Positions 28,601 through 35,743 of a stretch of 64,000 bases of DNA are shown here, in pieces. The position numbers and the translations under genes were made by a program. Under the pieces are notes generated by a model. The model had not been told where the DNA came from. It searched no databases and worked only from the letters and a program-made list of their open reading frames with translations. Position 1 is the first letter of the stretch. Each line of letters opens with the position of its first letter. This stretch comes from Chitinophagaceae bacterium (GTDB taxonomy: Bacteria; Bacteroidota; Bacteroidia; Chitinophagales; UBA10324): contig JADKFU010000001.1 of NCBI GenBank assembly GCA_016717285.1, positions 310,001 to 374,000 of the forward strand, given 5' to 3'.

Positions 28601-28756
28601 TAATGATTCCAGTGATTTGCCTTGCAATACTGCAGCTTCTGCCAAACCGGTTGCCCTGTTTTCTACTCTGCTTGTTACAAAATTGAAGGATAACTGATAA
28701 ATACAAATCAGGATCAACGCTATTGAGAAAAACGTGACCAGGCCTTTTCCGCGCAT
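25625..28756 (-). CDS. secDF: SecDF fusion protein, protein translocase accessory subunit
   Basis: 1043 residues, SecD (about 1-705) fused to SecF (about 706-1043), the usual form in Bacteroidota. SecD motifs: LNLGLDLQGGMNVVLQV, TFNILRSRIDKFGVTQPNI, GRIIVELPGVDNP and the pore segment MGMAVDANVLIHERIKEEL. SecF motifs: FEYGVDFSGGHSYVVQF and GYSVADTVIVFDRVREFL. Twelve membrane segments are expected. It uses the proton motive force to assist late stages of Sec export, on which all the T9SS substrates here depend. A Gln/Ser/Thr/Asn-rich insert lies in the SecD periplasmic region (around residues 290-360). Confidence 0.97.
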   Translation of the reverse strand: MRGKGLVTFFSIALILICIYQLSFNFVTSRVENRATGLAEAAVLQGKSLESLTPPNTPNAVFIKDSVLMEIRKKRQAYLDSVSNQTVFNLGIAKYTYQDCKDQQLNLGLDLQGGMNVVLQVSTEDLIKALADNSADPTFNSALQLAKEKQKTQVQADFVSLFQQSWNEVAPQGKLASIFGTRDNQDKVKFNSTNDEVISFIRTESNGAFDQTFNILRSRIDKFGVTQPNITAQQSTGRIIVELPGVDNPVRVRKLLQATAVLEFWETYDNPTFIQYLDAANTSLKNRLNAIDTANKAVADNTTVTTSAESNPLLEETGDTSKLASLADSNLLTPDSSALAAQSAKDQAKENPLTSILQPNVYRTADDKVALAPGPVIGYSLGKDTAKVNDYLSTDFVRANFPKDVKFLWGAKATDEKSNVYALYAIKMQVGTTRAPLEGDKVNDARQDIDQNSSPEVSMSMDNEGAKIWKVMTSKNINKSIAIVLDNYVYSAPRVNGEIPNGRSSITGGFDINEAKDLANILTAGKLPAPARIIAEDVVGPSLGKESIAAGIRSIVIAFIALLAFMIFYYNTSGIIANISLFFNLFFIIGVLASLGATLTLAGIAGIVLTMGMAVDANVLIHERIKEELEKGKNLAKSIAEGHLKSYSAVFDTHLTTLITGLILAYFGLGPVLGYATTLNIGVIMTLFTAVFMAHLIFDWWLERFKTIKFTTSISRFNFTNFDIPFVKWRKYAYVISGTLALVGLLSIFTKGFEYGVDFSGGHSYVVQFDREVITEDIQQELTKEFGIPPQVKTYGSNNKVKITTGYLVENTTSVADSAVNYKLYTGLKKFLASDVSFKTFQERNQLSSQVVGPSISADILDHAYKAIIFSLIGIFLYILFRFRKWQFALGAIIALAHDVLMVMGAYSLLSGIMPFALEVDETFVAACLTVMGYSVADTVIVFDRVREFLGEHPAADMKHTINDAINKTLNRTVITSSTVLLVLLILFIFGGDAIRGFSFALLLGIAFGTYSSIFVATPIVVDLTKIKPIKVTEPTKRSVAAK

Positions 28757-28788
28757 GATTATGAGGGTTTTAGAAAAAATTAAGGCTG

Positions 28789-28796
28789 CAAATATA
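28789..28796 (-). promoter_or_regulatory. -7 promoter element of secDF
   Basis: The minus strand reads TATATTTG, a match to TAnnTTTG, 32 bp before the secDF ATG. No clear -33 element is seen. Confidence 0.4.
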
Positions 28797-28961
28797 GAAA
28801 TTTATCGGGTAGTTAAGACCTAATCTTCGAATATGGGTGCAAGACAGAATTTTAGCACCAGAATTCTCCGTGCTTCTCTAACAATTGATAGCTGATTTTA
28901 TTACCACGAAGATGCTACGGTATTACAAAACAGGAAGGCATGTTTTCGTCCGCTGTTTCGG

Positions 28962-30133
28962 TTAGATCACCTGTAAAACAAATCCTTTCAGATAGTTCGT
29001 TTCTTCGATGTTCCAAACGATTGGGTGATCTTTTGCCTGCGAAAGAAAGGCCACTTGCCGTATTATTTTGCCTGAATCATAAGCTGCCTGCGAGATCATA
29101 TCGAAAAATATTCCCGGCTCCATAAAATGTGAACAGGAAAATGTAAGCAGGAAACCGCCTTTCCTGATAAGTTTCATAGCACGAAGGTTAATCTCTTTAT
29201 AACCTCTTGCAGCAGCTTCGATACCTGCCCTGTTTTTGGTGAAGGCCGGCGGATCGAGTATTACGATGTCAAATTGTTTTTTCTCTTTGGCCCAAACCGG
29301 TAACAGATCAAACGCATTGGCTGCTTCAAAGCGGCAGATGTTTTCAAAACCATTTAATGCAGCGTTTTCTGTGGCCTGAGCTACCGCATTTTCAGAAACA
29401 TCCATTCCTAAAACACTCTTTGCTCCAAACTTTGCAGCAAACAGCGAGAATGAACCTGTGTAACAAAAACAGTCCAGCACTTCTGCGCCTGCAGAAATAT
29501 GCTGCAAGGCTTGCCGGTTTTCTTTTGATCGAGGAAGAAGCCGGTTTTCTGACCATTTTCCACATCAATCATGAATTTTACACCTTGCTCTTCGATTTCA
29601 AATTTTGTGGTAAATGGTGCTGATAGAAATTCTTTCTGTTCTTTCAAACCTTCGAGTTTCCTTACCGGCACATCATTGCGTTCATAAATCCCTTTCGGGG
29701 AAAACAATTCATGGAGCACATTCACGATAGTATCTTTCCATCGATCCATTCCCAGTGATAAAGTTTGAAGCACGAAATAATCTCCGAATTTATCAATGAT
29801 CAAACCCGGAAGAAAATCCGATTCACCAAAGACCAGTCTGAAGTTTTCTTTGTAACCAAGTTTATGTCGGTAGTCGAGGCATTCAAGAATTCTTTTTCTG
29901 AAAAATGGCTGATCAATTTGTTCCTGTTCGTCACGCGTAAGCACACGCACTGTAATTTGAGATTTGGCATTGTAGTAGCCGCGCCCTGCAAATCGGTTTC
30001 TGGAATCAAAGACATCTATGATTTCTCCCGGAGCAATGGAGGCTGATACACTTCCGATTTCATTCGCATACACCCATGGGTGACCGGAGAAAATGCGCTG
30101 ATAGTTCCCTTTTTTTAATGTTATTTTCGTCAT
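28962..30133 (-). pseudogene. Frameshifted RlmI-like class I SAM-dependent rRNA (cytosine-C5) methyltransferase
   Basis: Two minus-strand frames together make one 390-residue protein of the RlmI/RsmI-like family. The first (29408-30133) has a PUA domain (LKKGNYQRIFSGHPWVYANEI) and runs in frame as far as GQKTGFFLDQK. The second (open from about 29525 down to 28962) continues with ALQHISAGAEVLDCFCYTGSFSL, VLGMDVSENAVAQA, ILDPPAFTKN and the catalytic-Cys motif TFSCSHFM. The join is near 29522, where AAGAAAACCGG would restore the family sequence QKENRQALQ if it read AAGGAAAACCGG, so one G is missing. This is either a recent inactivating mutation or a sequencing error; the rest is well conserved. 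Confidence 0.85.
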
Positions 30134-30168
30134 TGGTTAGTCATTTAGACATTGGTCATTAAGTCAAA
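30129..30168. repeat. Short degenerate heptad-like repeat array upstream of the methyltransferase
   Basis: GTC/GAC triplets occur at 30129, 30140, 30148, 30155 and 30163, mostly 7-8 bp apart, in GTCATT(G/T/A)-like units. The start codon of the methyltransferase (30131-30133, minus) lies within the first unit. Confidence 0.5.
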
Positions 30169-30216
30169 TCCTGGTTTCCCGAACATCAATTAACTGTACA
30201 AAAAAATCGTAATGCT

Positions 30217-30798
30217 ATGAAAGGATATCTTTTTTCATTTACTGCTTTTTTTCTGGTGTTGCTGCTTGCTGATAAATCATCGTGTACTCAGCAGGCAAGT
30301 GCAACCGGAAAGGGAATTCTCCCGCTTTCAATGGGCAACTACTGGGTGTATCGCGATTCTGTTTTTACGGATGGTCAACTCACAACGGTGTCCAATGATA
30401 CGGATAAAATCGTGAGCACTGAAGATTGGAACGGAAAGACCACCTATGTTTTTGCAGATGGAAAAGAGTGGTTTCAAAGCGGCGATACCATTTATCAGTT
30501 GGGTCGTCAAAGAACTGGTTTTAAATTTCCCTCTCCGGTAATGATGCCAACAGAGAAGGAAAGCAATTTTAATTATGTATTCGGAGGAGATGTGGTGATA
30601 CAGAAAACAATTGTGAAGCTTTTATCCTGCAATGACGCAAAATGGAAGTCTTCAACCTGTTACAAAATATCAGATAGCTGTGAAGGATATCAAATCGTAG
30701 CGTACGGCATTGGAATTATAAGGGAGAAAACTTCGGAGTGTTTTTCAGGAAAAAATAACTATTCTACCCGCACATTGATTGATATGCAGGTGAGATAG
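30217..30798 (+). CDS. Hypothetical secreted protein
   Basis: 193 residues. A hydrophobic N-terminal segment (YLFSFTAFFLVLLLA) is followed by SSCTQQ, perhaps an atypical lipobox. The mature sequence opens with GILPLSMGNYWVYRDSVFTDG, a motif often seen at the start of Bacteroidota secreted beta proteins (SVGNKWVYR-like), and later has four cysteines (LLSCND, STCYK, SDSCEG, SECFSG). No functional family is recognised. A shared terminator separates it from the convergent cupredoxin gene. Confidence 0.7.
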   Translation: MKGYLFSFTAFFLVLLLADKSSCTQQASATGKGILPLSMGNYWVYRDSVFTDGQLTTVSNDTDKIVSTEDWNGKTTYVFADGKEWFQSGDTIYQLGRQRTGFKFPSPVMMPTEKESNFNYVFGGDVVIQKTIVKLLSCNDAKWKSSTCYKISDSCEGYQIVAYGIGIIREKTSECFSGKNNYSTRTLIDMQVR

Positions 30799-30842
30799 AA
30801 TTTTAATTGGGAAGCATATTTTTTCAGCGTAAAGTTTTAAAC

Positions 30843-30873
30843 AAAAAAAGCGCACCCGTTGTGCGCTTTTTTT
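30843..30873. terminator. Bidirectional intrinsic terminator
   Basis: AAAAAAAGCGCAC / GTGCGCTTTTTTT with a 5-base loop. T-runs are present for both directions, between two convergent genes. Confidence 0.88.
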
Positions 30874-30892
30874 AGAGAGAACCATTTAAACA

Positions 30893-31993
30893 TTAATTTT
30901 TCATCAATTTCAATACCTGCACTAATTTCCCGCCTGATTCAATTTTAGCGAAATATACGCCTGAAGTTAAATTATTTCCAATCGCTGTATTCTCATTTAT
31001 CACAGTATAAGTTTCAAGCATTTTTCCTGTTAAGTCATAAACTTTGATGATGCCATTCTGTAATGAAAGCGATGAAGTATTTACCACAAAATAATCCTGA
31101 GTCGGATTTGGAAATGCGGTGGCGGTTACTGCAGGAACTTCAATTTTACAATTCGGATTTACAGTTACACTCACAGCTTTTGATGTTTTGTTGCAGCCGG
31201 TACTTGTCTTAGTCACTTTGCATTTGTAATCACCGGTAGCAGTAACCAACAAAGTAGTACCCGTAGCTCCGGATATGTTGGCACTTCCTTTTTTCCATTG
31301 GTATGTTTGATTGTTTGCAGAACTTACCGTTAGTAAAACCGGCTGACTGGCGCAGATATTTAAAGGACCGGCAGGCGTAATATTCGCTTTCGGTTTTTTA
31401 TTTACAGTCACACTTATCGCGTTAGACGTAGATGAGTTACCACAACTATTGGTGCCTGCTAATGTATAGGAACCTGTTGCATCTGCATTAAAAGTAACGG
31501 TAGTGGCGCCGGCAATGTTCGAACCATTTAATTTCCACTGAAGCGTGGCGAAAGTTCCCACTGAGGTTTTTGAAAGTGCGACAGTGCTTCCTGTACAAAA
31601 TGTAGTTGCTCCGCCTGCAGAAATAGTTAATGAAGGCGCTGCCGGGCATACTACCGTGAAGCTGGCCAGCATCGTAGTTGGATGAATATTACATTTATAA
31701 TTGTAAGTGCCTAAAACAGTTGGGACGTAACTAAAACTCAGGTGCGCTGCATCAATTGCATTGCTCCAAGCGGCAGCACCGGCAGGAATAGTGGTGGAGG
31801 TGGTGGTATGTGATCCACTTGACCACGTCCAGACTACAGTATCACCGGCATTGATAGTCATGGAAGACGGTGTAAACACAAAATTTGCAACAGTTACAAT
31901 ATGCTTTGTGGCCTGCGAGCTGAATATTCCAGTCACAACGAACACGAGGGCTAAGGAAATGATGCGCAATGTGTGAGCGTAAAATGTTTTCAT
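30893..31993 (-). CDS. Plastocyanin-like cupredoxin with Ig-like repeats and T9SS type A sorting domain
   Basis: 366 residues from the ATG at 31993, opening the signal peptide; the frame extends upstream to 32191 without coding character. Residues about 29-115 are a cupredoxin domain: HIVTVANFVFTPSSMTINAGDTVVW, His62 in SGSHTTT, and Cys101-x2-His104-x3-Met108 in YKCNIHPTTM, all four type 1 copper ligands. Two Ig/PKD-like domains follow (each with a C-x(n)-C pair and YQWKKGS or LQWKLNGS), then a type A sorting domain (ATAFPNPTQDYFVV...). It is predicted to be a surface-delivered copper protein, for electron transfer or copper binding. Confidence 0.82.
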   Translation of the reverse strand: MKTFYAHTLRIISLALVFVVTGIFSSQATKHIVTVANFVFTPSSMTINAGDTVVWTWSSGSHTTTSTTIPAGAAAWSNAIDAAHLSFSYVPTVLGTYNYKCNIHPTTMLASFTVVCPAAPSLTISAGGATTFCTGSTVALSKTSVGTFATLQWKLNGSNIAGATTVTFNADATGSYTLAGTNSCGNSSTSNAISVTVNKKPKANITPAGPLNICASQPVLLTVSSANNQTYQWKKGSANISGATGTTLLVTATGDYKCKVTKTSTGCNKTSKAVSVTVNPNCKIEVPAVTATAFPNPTQDYFVVNTSSLSLQNGIIKVYDLTGKMLETYTVINENTAIGNNLTSGVYFAKIESGGKLVQVLKLMKN

Positions 31994-32099
31994 ACTTAAA
32001 GATTTAGTTTGTGAATTAAAATTATGGGAGTATAAAAGTAAAAACTTTATTTTATCATGCTGGTAGTTGACAGCATTTAAATATTTTATGAAATTCCGT

Positions 32100-32369
32100 T
32101 TAATAGGAACGAGCTTGCCGTGATTTTTTAGTTTCACGGTAAGTAGCTGCAGTTTTTTTGCTGTAGTTATTGTTTGAATGGGGTTTAGCAATAAGATTTT
32201 CTTTTTTTAAATGCGTATATGTTCGAATTGAAACATCACCCGGATTGCTATATTCCAGTTTGTGCTGTCTTTTCTGCATGGAATATTTCCCCTCCTTTAT
32301 TGTTTGCTGCGCAAGAGAGAATTGCAATGCGCCAATCAGAAATAAAATAAAGAAGATCAATTTTTTCAT
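32100..32369 (-). CDS. Small secreted basic protein, hypothetical
   Basis: 89 residues from the ATG at 32369. A clean signal peptide (MKKLIFFILFLIGALQFSLA) precedes a 69-residue mature region rich in Lys, Arg, Gln, Asn and Ser, with no cysteine. No family is recognised. It shares a strand with the cupredoxin gene, 106 bp upstream of its start. Confidence 0.6.
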   Translation of the reverse strand: MKKLIFFILFLIGALQFSLAQQTIKEGKYSMQKRQHKLEYSNPGDVSIRTYTHLKKENLIAKPHSNNNYSKKTAATYRETKKSRQARSY

Positions 32370-32465
32370 GAGCAGATAAAATGAAGAGTTGGACAAACCA
32401 TTGAACCGATATTTAAAAATAGGCAAAATTTAGATGGTCAGTTCAATCAACATTTTTCACTAAAT

Positions 32466-32496
32466 AAAAAAGGGAAGCAAACGGCTTCCCTTTTTT
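32466..32496 (-). terminator. Intrinsic terminator of the sigma factor operon
   Basis: AAAAAAGGGAAGC / GCTTCCCTTTTTT with a 5-base loop, 16 bp after the stop of the small membrane protein gene. T-runs are present on both strands. Confidence 0.85.
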
Positions 32497-32511
32497 AAAG
32501 CAATCCTTTTC

Positions 32512-32904
32512 TTATTCTGCCTGAGACTCGCTTTTCTTTTCATCTTCAAAATGCTGGTATTTCCATCCACATCGTTTCTTCCATTCCTCCCTGAATTTCT
32601 CCCTGTCTTCCGGGCTCATTGTTTTAAGCTTTTCTTCCATCTTTTCTTTCCAGACGGAAGATCGGTGATTATTCCAATGTTGAGTATAGTGGCCCTTGTG
32701 TCCCCAACCTCCGCGACCAAATCCAAAGATCAGTTTAGACAATAAGAGTATTCCGAGAGCTTGCCAAAAAGTAATCACACTCAATCCGAATACTACAGGC
32801 ATTAACCAGTTCCAGAGTGTCATTACAAGATAAGTCATGGCTGCACCTATCAGAACAAATAAAAAAAACATTTTAATTCCTTTCAAAATCCACCACCGTT
32901 TCAT
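32512..32904 (-). CDS. Small membrane protein downstream of an ECF sigma factor
   Basis: 130 residues: two hydrophobic segments (about 10-30 and 37-58), then a His/Gly/Trp-rich stretch (FGRGGWGHKGHYTQHW) and a charged helical tail (EEKLKTMSPEDREKFREEW). The tail resembles the helical repeats of Spy/CpxP-like or heavy-metal sensing proteins. It starts 10 bp after the sigma factor gene ends. It could control the sigma factor as an unconventional anti-sigma protein; that is inference from position and membrane location. Confidence 0.7.
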   Translation of the reverse strand: MKRWWILKGIKMFFLFVLIGAAMTYLVMTLWNWLMPVVFGLSVITFWQALGILLLSKLIFGFGRGGWGHKGHYTQHWNNHRSSVWKEKMEEKLKTMSPEDREKFREEWKKRCGWKYQHFEDEKKSESQAE

Positions 32905-32914
32905 AATTATTTTT

Positions 32915-33514
32915 TTAGAGGTTTAACAATTCATTGTACAATGTTTGAAGTCTTTCCCGCAAGTGCAGCACTGCATATCGTTTTCGTGACAGCAATGTAT
33001 TTACCGGTTGACCGGTTTGAGCGGCAATCTCTTTAAAACTTAATCCTTCTAATTCATGCAGGTTAAATACATCGCGTTGTTCCACAGGTAGTTCCTCCAG
33101 CGCTGCGTTCAAGGTATCCCATACCAGCGATCGCATATATTGTGCTTCCGGTGTTTCAGAAATATCCTGCATCAGTTCGTCCAGGAAATACCCGGGCGTT
33201 TCTTCATCACTGCCTTCATCACTTACTGGCAAAAGGCTTGAAAATGTTTCTGTTTTTTTCTTGCGGTACAAATCAGTGATGCGATTGCGTGCGACAGTAA
33301 ACAGCCAGGACGTAACCTTTTCAATCGGTTCCATCATCCGGTAGGCATTCACAAACTGGTAAAAGACATCCTGCAGAATGTCCTCCGCATCTTCCTCACT
33401 GTTAACCCGCTGCCGTATAAAATCAAGTAGCCTTTTTCGTTCCTTGCGGACCGTTTCCTGGATCTCTGAATTTTGGCGGGTCGTCATTGTTGCATTTAAG
33501 GTCATGGCTTCCAT
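32915..33514 (-). CDS. ECF-type RNA polymerase sigma factor
   Basis: 199 residues. Region 2 is RLLDFIRQRVNSEEDAEDILQDVFYQFVNAYR ... TSWLFTVARNRITDLYRKKK. Region 4 is ALEELPVEQRDVFNLHELEGLSFKEIAAQTGQPVNTLLSRKRYAVLHLRERL. Between them is an acidic linker (SDEGSDEETPGYF). It directs RNA polymerase to a specific regulon, which is unknown here. It forms an operon with the small membrane protein gene 10 bp downstream. Three Met codons near the start leave a few residues of doubt at the N-terminus. Confidence 0.93.
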   Translation of the reverse strand: MEAMTLNATMTTRQNSEIQETVRKERKRLLDFIRQRVNSEEDAEDILQDVFYQFVNAYRMMEPIEKVTSWLFTVARNRITDLYRKKKTETFSSLLPVSDEGSDEETPGYFLDELMQDISETPEAQYMRSLVWDTLNAALEELPVEQRDVFNLHELEGLSFKEIAAQTGQPVNTLLSRKRYAVLHLRERLQTLYNELLNL

Positions 33515-33866
33515 CGTATGGGAGTGTTGACGATTGAAAGCGGATGGATATTTTATGGGTGTGGTATTATGTTAAAAAGTAGTGAGTAGTGAGTAGCGAG
33601 TAGTGAGGAAAAGTCGTTAGTCCTGAGTCGTTAGTAGATAGTCATTGGTCATTGGTCATTAGTCATCGCATAATCAAACAATTCTCAAATCGAATTACCG
33701 GCGCATTGGCACATCGAATCATACCTCAAAAATTTATCTGCGCAAAGAAACAAATTGAATTCCTTATGCAGTGTCGAAGTTTTGTGTTTCAGCAATACAC
33801 CGGCGACACATTGTCAGTCAACTCCCAGTTGGCAAATGGTTTGTTAGCTTCGCACAAATTTTTTTT
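33515..33866. other. Divergent intergenic region between sigma factor and htpG, 352 bp
   Basis: It contains the 91-bp heptad array at 33578-33668 and the htpG upstream region, including a TAGCTTCG promoter-like element at 33845-33852. Open frames seen here lack coding character. Confidence 0.5.
33578..33668. repeat. Array of 13 degenerate 7-bp repeats
   Basis: Starting at 33578 and reading seven bases at a time gives AGTAGTG twice, AGTAGCG, AGTAGTG, AGGAAAA, GTCGTTA, GTCCTGA, GTCGTTA, GTAGATA, GTCATTG twice, GTCATTA and GTCATCG. The heptad register never slips over 91 bp although the motif changes. Confidence 0.85.
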
Positions 33867-35675
33867 ATGTCGAAAGGAACCATTCAGGTACATACCGAGA
33901 ACATTTTTCCCATCATCAAGAAATTTCTTTACAGCGATCACGAGATATTTCTCCGCGAATTAGTGTCGAATGCTGTGGATGCCACGCAAAAATTGAAGGC
34001 ATTGAGTTCAATGGGAGAATTTAAAGGTGAATTAAACAACCTCACTATTGAAGTGCTGCTCGATAAGGAAGCAAAAACGCTTACGATCCGCGATCATGGA
34101 ATTGGCATGACGGGCGAGGAAGTGGAAAAATACATTACACAAATTGCCTTTTCAGGAGCAGAAGAATTTGTGCAGCATTATAAAGAAAAGAGCGACGCGC
34201 AACTGATAGGTCATTTTGGCCTTGGTTTTTATTCTTCCTTCATGGTTTCTTCTTCAGTTGAAGTCATTTCGAAATCCTATAAGGAAGACTCGAAACCTGT
34301 TCGTTGGGAATGTGATGGCAGCCCTGATTATACGATGGAAGAAGTTGAAAAGCAGGAGCGCGGAACGGATATTATTTTACACATTGCAGAGGATTCAATT
34401 GAATTTCTTGAAGAATTGCGGATCAAGACGCTGCTAAAGAAATACTGTAAGTTTTTACCTGTTGAAATTAAGTTCGGTACAGATATTATCAACAACACGC
34501 AACCTGCCTGGACCAAAAAACCGTCGTCGCTTGTTGAGAATGATTACACCTTATTCTATCGTGAATTATATCCGTTTGCAGATGATCCGCTTTTTCATAT
34601 CCATTTGAATGTGGATTATCCTTTTAACCTGACAGGCATTCTTTATTTCCCTAAATTCAAAAATAATTTCGAGCAGCAAAAGGATCGTATTCAATTATAC
34701 AGTAACCAGGTCTTTGTAACGGATGCTGTTGAAAACATAGTGCCTGACTTCCTGATGCTCATGAAAGGTGTGATTGATTCACCGGATATTCCATTGAATG
34801 TTTCGCGGAGTTATTTGCAAAGTGATGCAAGTGTGAAGAAGATAAGTGCGCACATTTCGAAAAAGGTAGCCGAGAAACTGGAAGAACTTTTTAAGTCGGA
34901 CCGTGAAGATTTTGAAAAGAAATGGGATGACGTAAAAGTATTTATCCAATATGGAATGCTTTCGGATGACAAATTTTATGAGCGGGCAAAGAACTTCTGC
35001 CTGTTGAAGACGACAGACGGTAAATATTATACACTGGATGAGTTTGCTGTAAAAATAAAACCGCTGCAAACCGACAAAAATGGTAAGGTGGTCTATTTGT
35101 ATACTTCAGATGCTGTTCAGCAGCATTCTTACGTTGCTGCCGCAAAAGAGCGCGGATTTGAAGTGTTGCAGATGGATAGTCCGGTGGACGCACATTTTAT
35201 AGGCATGCTGGAGCAGAAACTGGAGGAGACTACTTTCGCGAGAGTGGATGCAGATATTATAGATAAGTTGATTGATAAGGATGAGGCGATGCCTTCTAAA
35301 CTTTCAAAAGAACAAGAGGAAGTTTTAAGGCAGATGATTGAAAAAATTACAGACAAAGAAAAGTTTGCCATTGCATTTGAATCGCTGAATGAAAAAGAAG
35401 CGCCGATGCTCATTACCCGTGATGAGTATACGCGGCGGATGAGGGAGATGAGTTCGATGGGAGGAATGAACTTTATGGGTGACCTTAAAGATCGTTATAA
35501 CCTGGTGATAAATGCCAATCACCCGTTAATTTCAAAAGTGTTGTTAGAAACAGATGGTCTGAAGCAACATCAGTTGATCAGGCAGTCATTGGATCTTGCC
35601 ATGCTCTCCCAAAATTTATTGAAAGGGGAAGAGCTTACCGGCTTTATTAACCGGAGTCTTGAATTGATGAGTTAA
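33867..35675 (+). CDS. htpG: Molecular chaperone HtpG (Hsp90)
   Basis: 602 residues from the ATG at 33867 (SKGTIQVHTENIFPIIKKFLYSDHEIFLRELVSNAVDATQKL); the open frame back to 33771 adds non-homologous sequence. The GHKL ATPase motifs are all present: the E and N of LRELVSNAVDA, DHGIGM, and GHFGLGFYSSFMV. The middle domain has PLNVSRSYLQSD with the catalytic-loop Arg. The length is slightly under the E. coli form. It is a cytosolic ATP-dependent chaperone. Confidence 0.96.
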   Translation: MSKGTIQVHTENIFPIIKKFLYSDHEIFLRELVSNAVDATQKLKALSSMGEFKGELNNLTIEVLLDKEAKTLTIRDHGIGMTGEEVEKYITQIAFSGAEEFVQHYKEKSDAQLIGHFGLGFYSSFMVSSSVEVISKSYKEDSKPVRWECDGSPDYTMEEVEKQERGTDIILHIAEDSIEFLEELRIKTLLKKYCKFLPVEIKFGTDIINNTQPAWTKKPSSLVENDYTLFYRELYPFADDPLFHIHLNVDYPFNLTGILYFPKFKNNFEQQKDRIQLYSNQVFVTDAVENIVPDFLMLMKGVIDSPDIPLNVSRSYLQSDASVKKISAHISKKVAEKLEELFKSDREDFEKKWDDVKVFIQYGMLSDDKFYERAKNFCLLKTTDGKYYTLDEFAVKIKPLQTDKNGKVVYLYTSDAVQQHSYVAAAKERGFEVLQMDSPVDAHFIGMLEQKLEETTFARVDADIIDKLIDKDEAMPSKLSKEQEEVLRQMIEKITDKEKFAIAFESLNEKEAPMLITRDEYTRRMREMSSMGGMNFMGDLKDRYNLVINANHPLISKVLLETDGLKQHQLIRQSLDLAMLSQNLLKGEELTGFINRSLELMS

Positions 35676-35743
35676 TGGAGAAGTAGGTATTTTTCAGGAA
35701 CGAAAACATAATAGCACTTTAATTCCGATTCTTAATTTTGTGC

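Noticed and set aside
33771..33866. N-terminal extension of HtpG
   Set aside because: No similarity to Hsp90 N-termini, and it includes the promoter region; the ATG at 33867 gives the exact family start.
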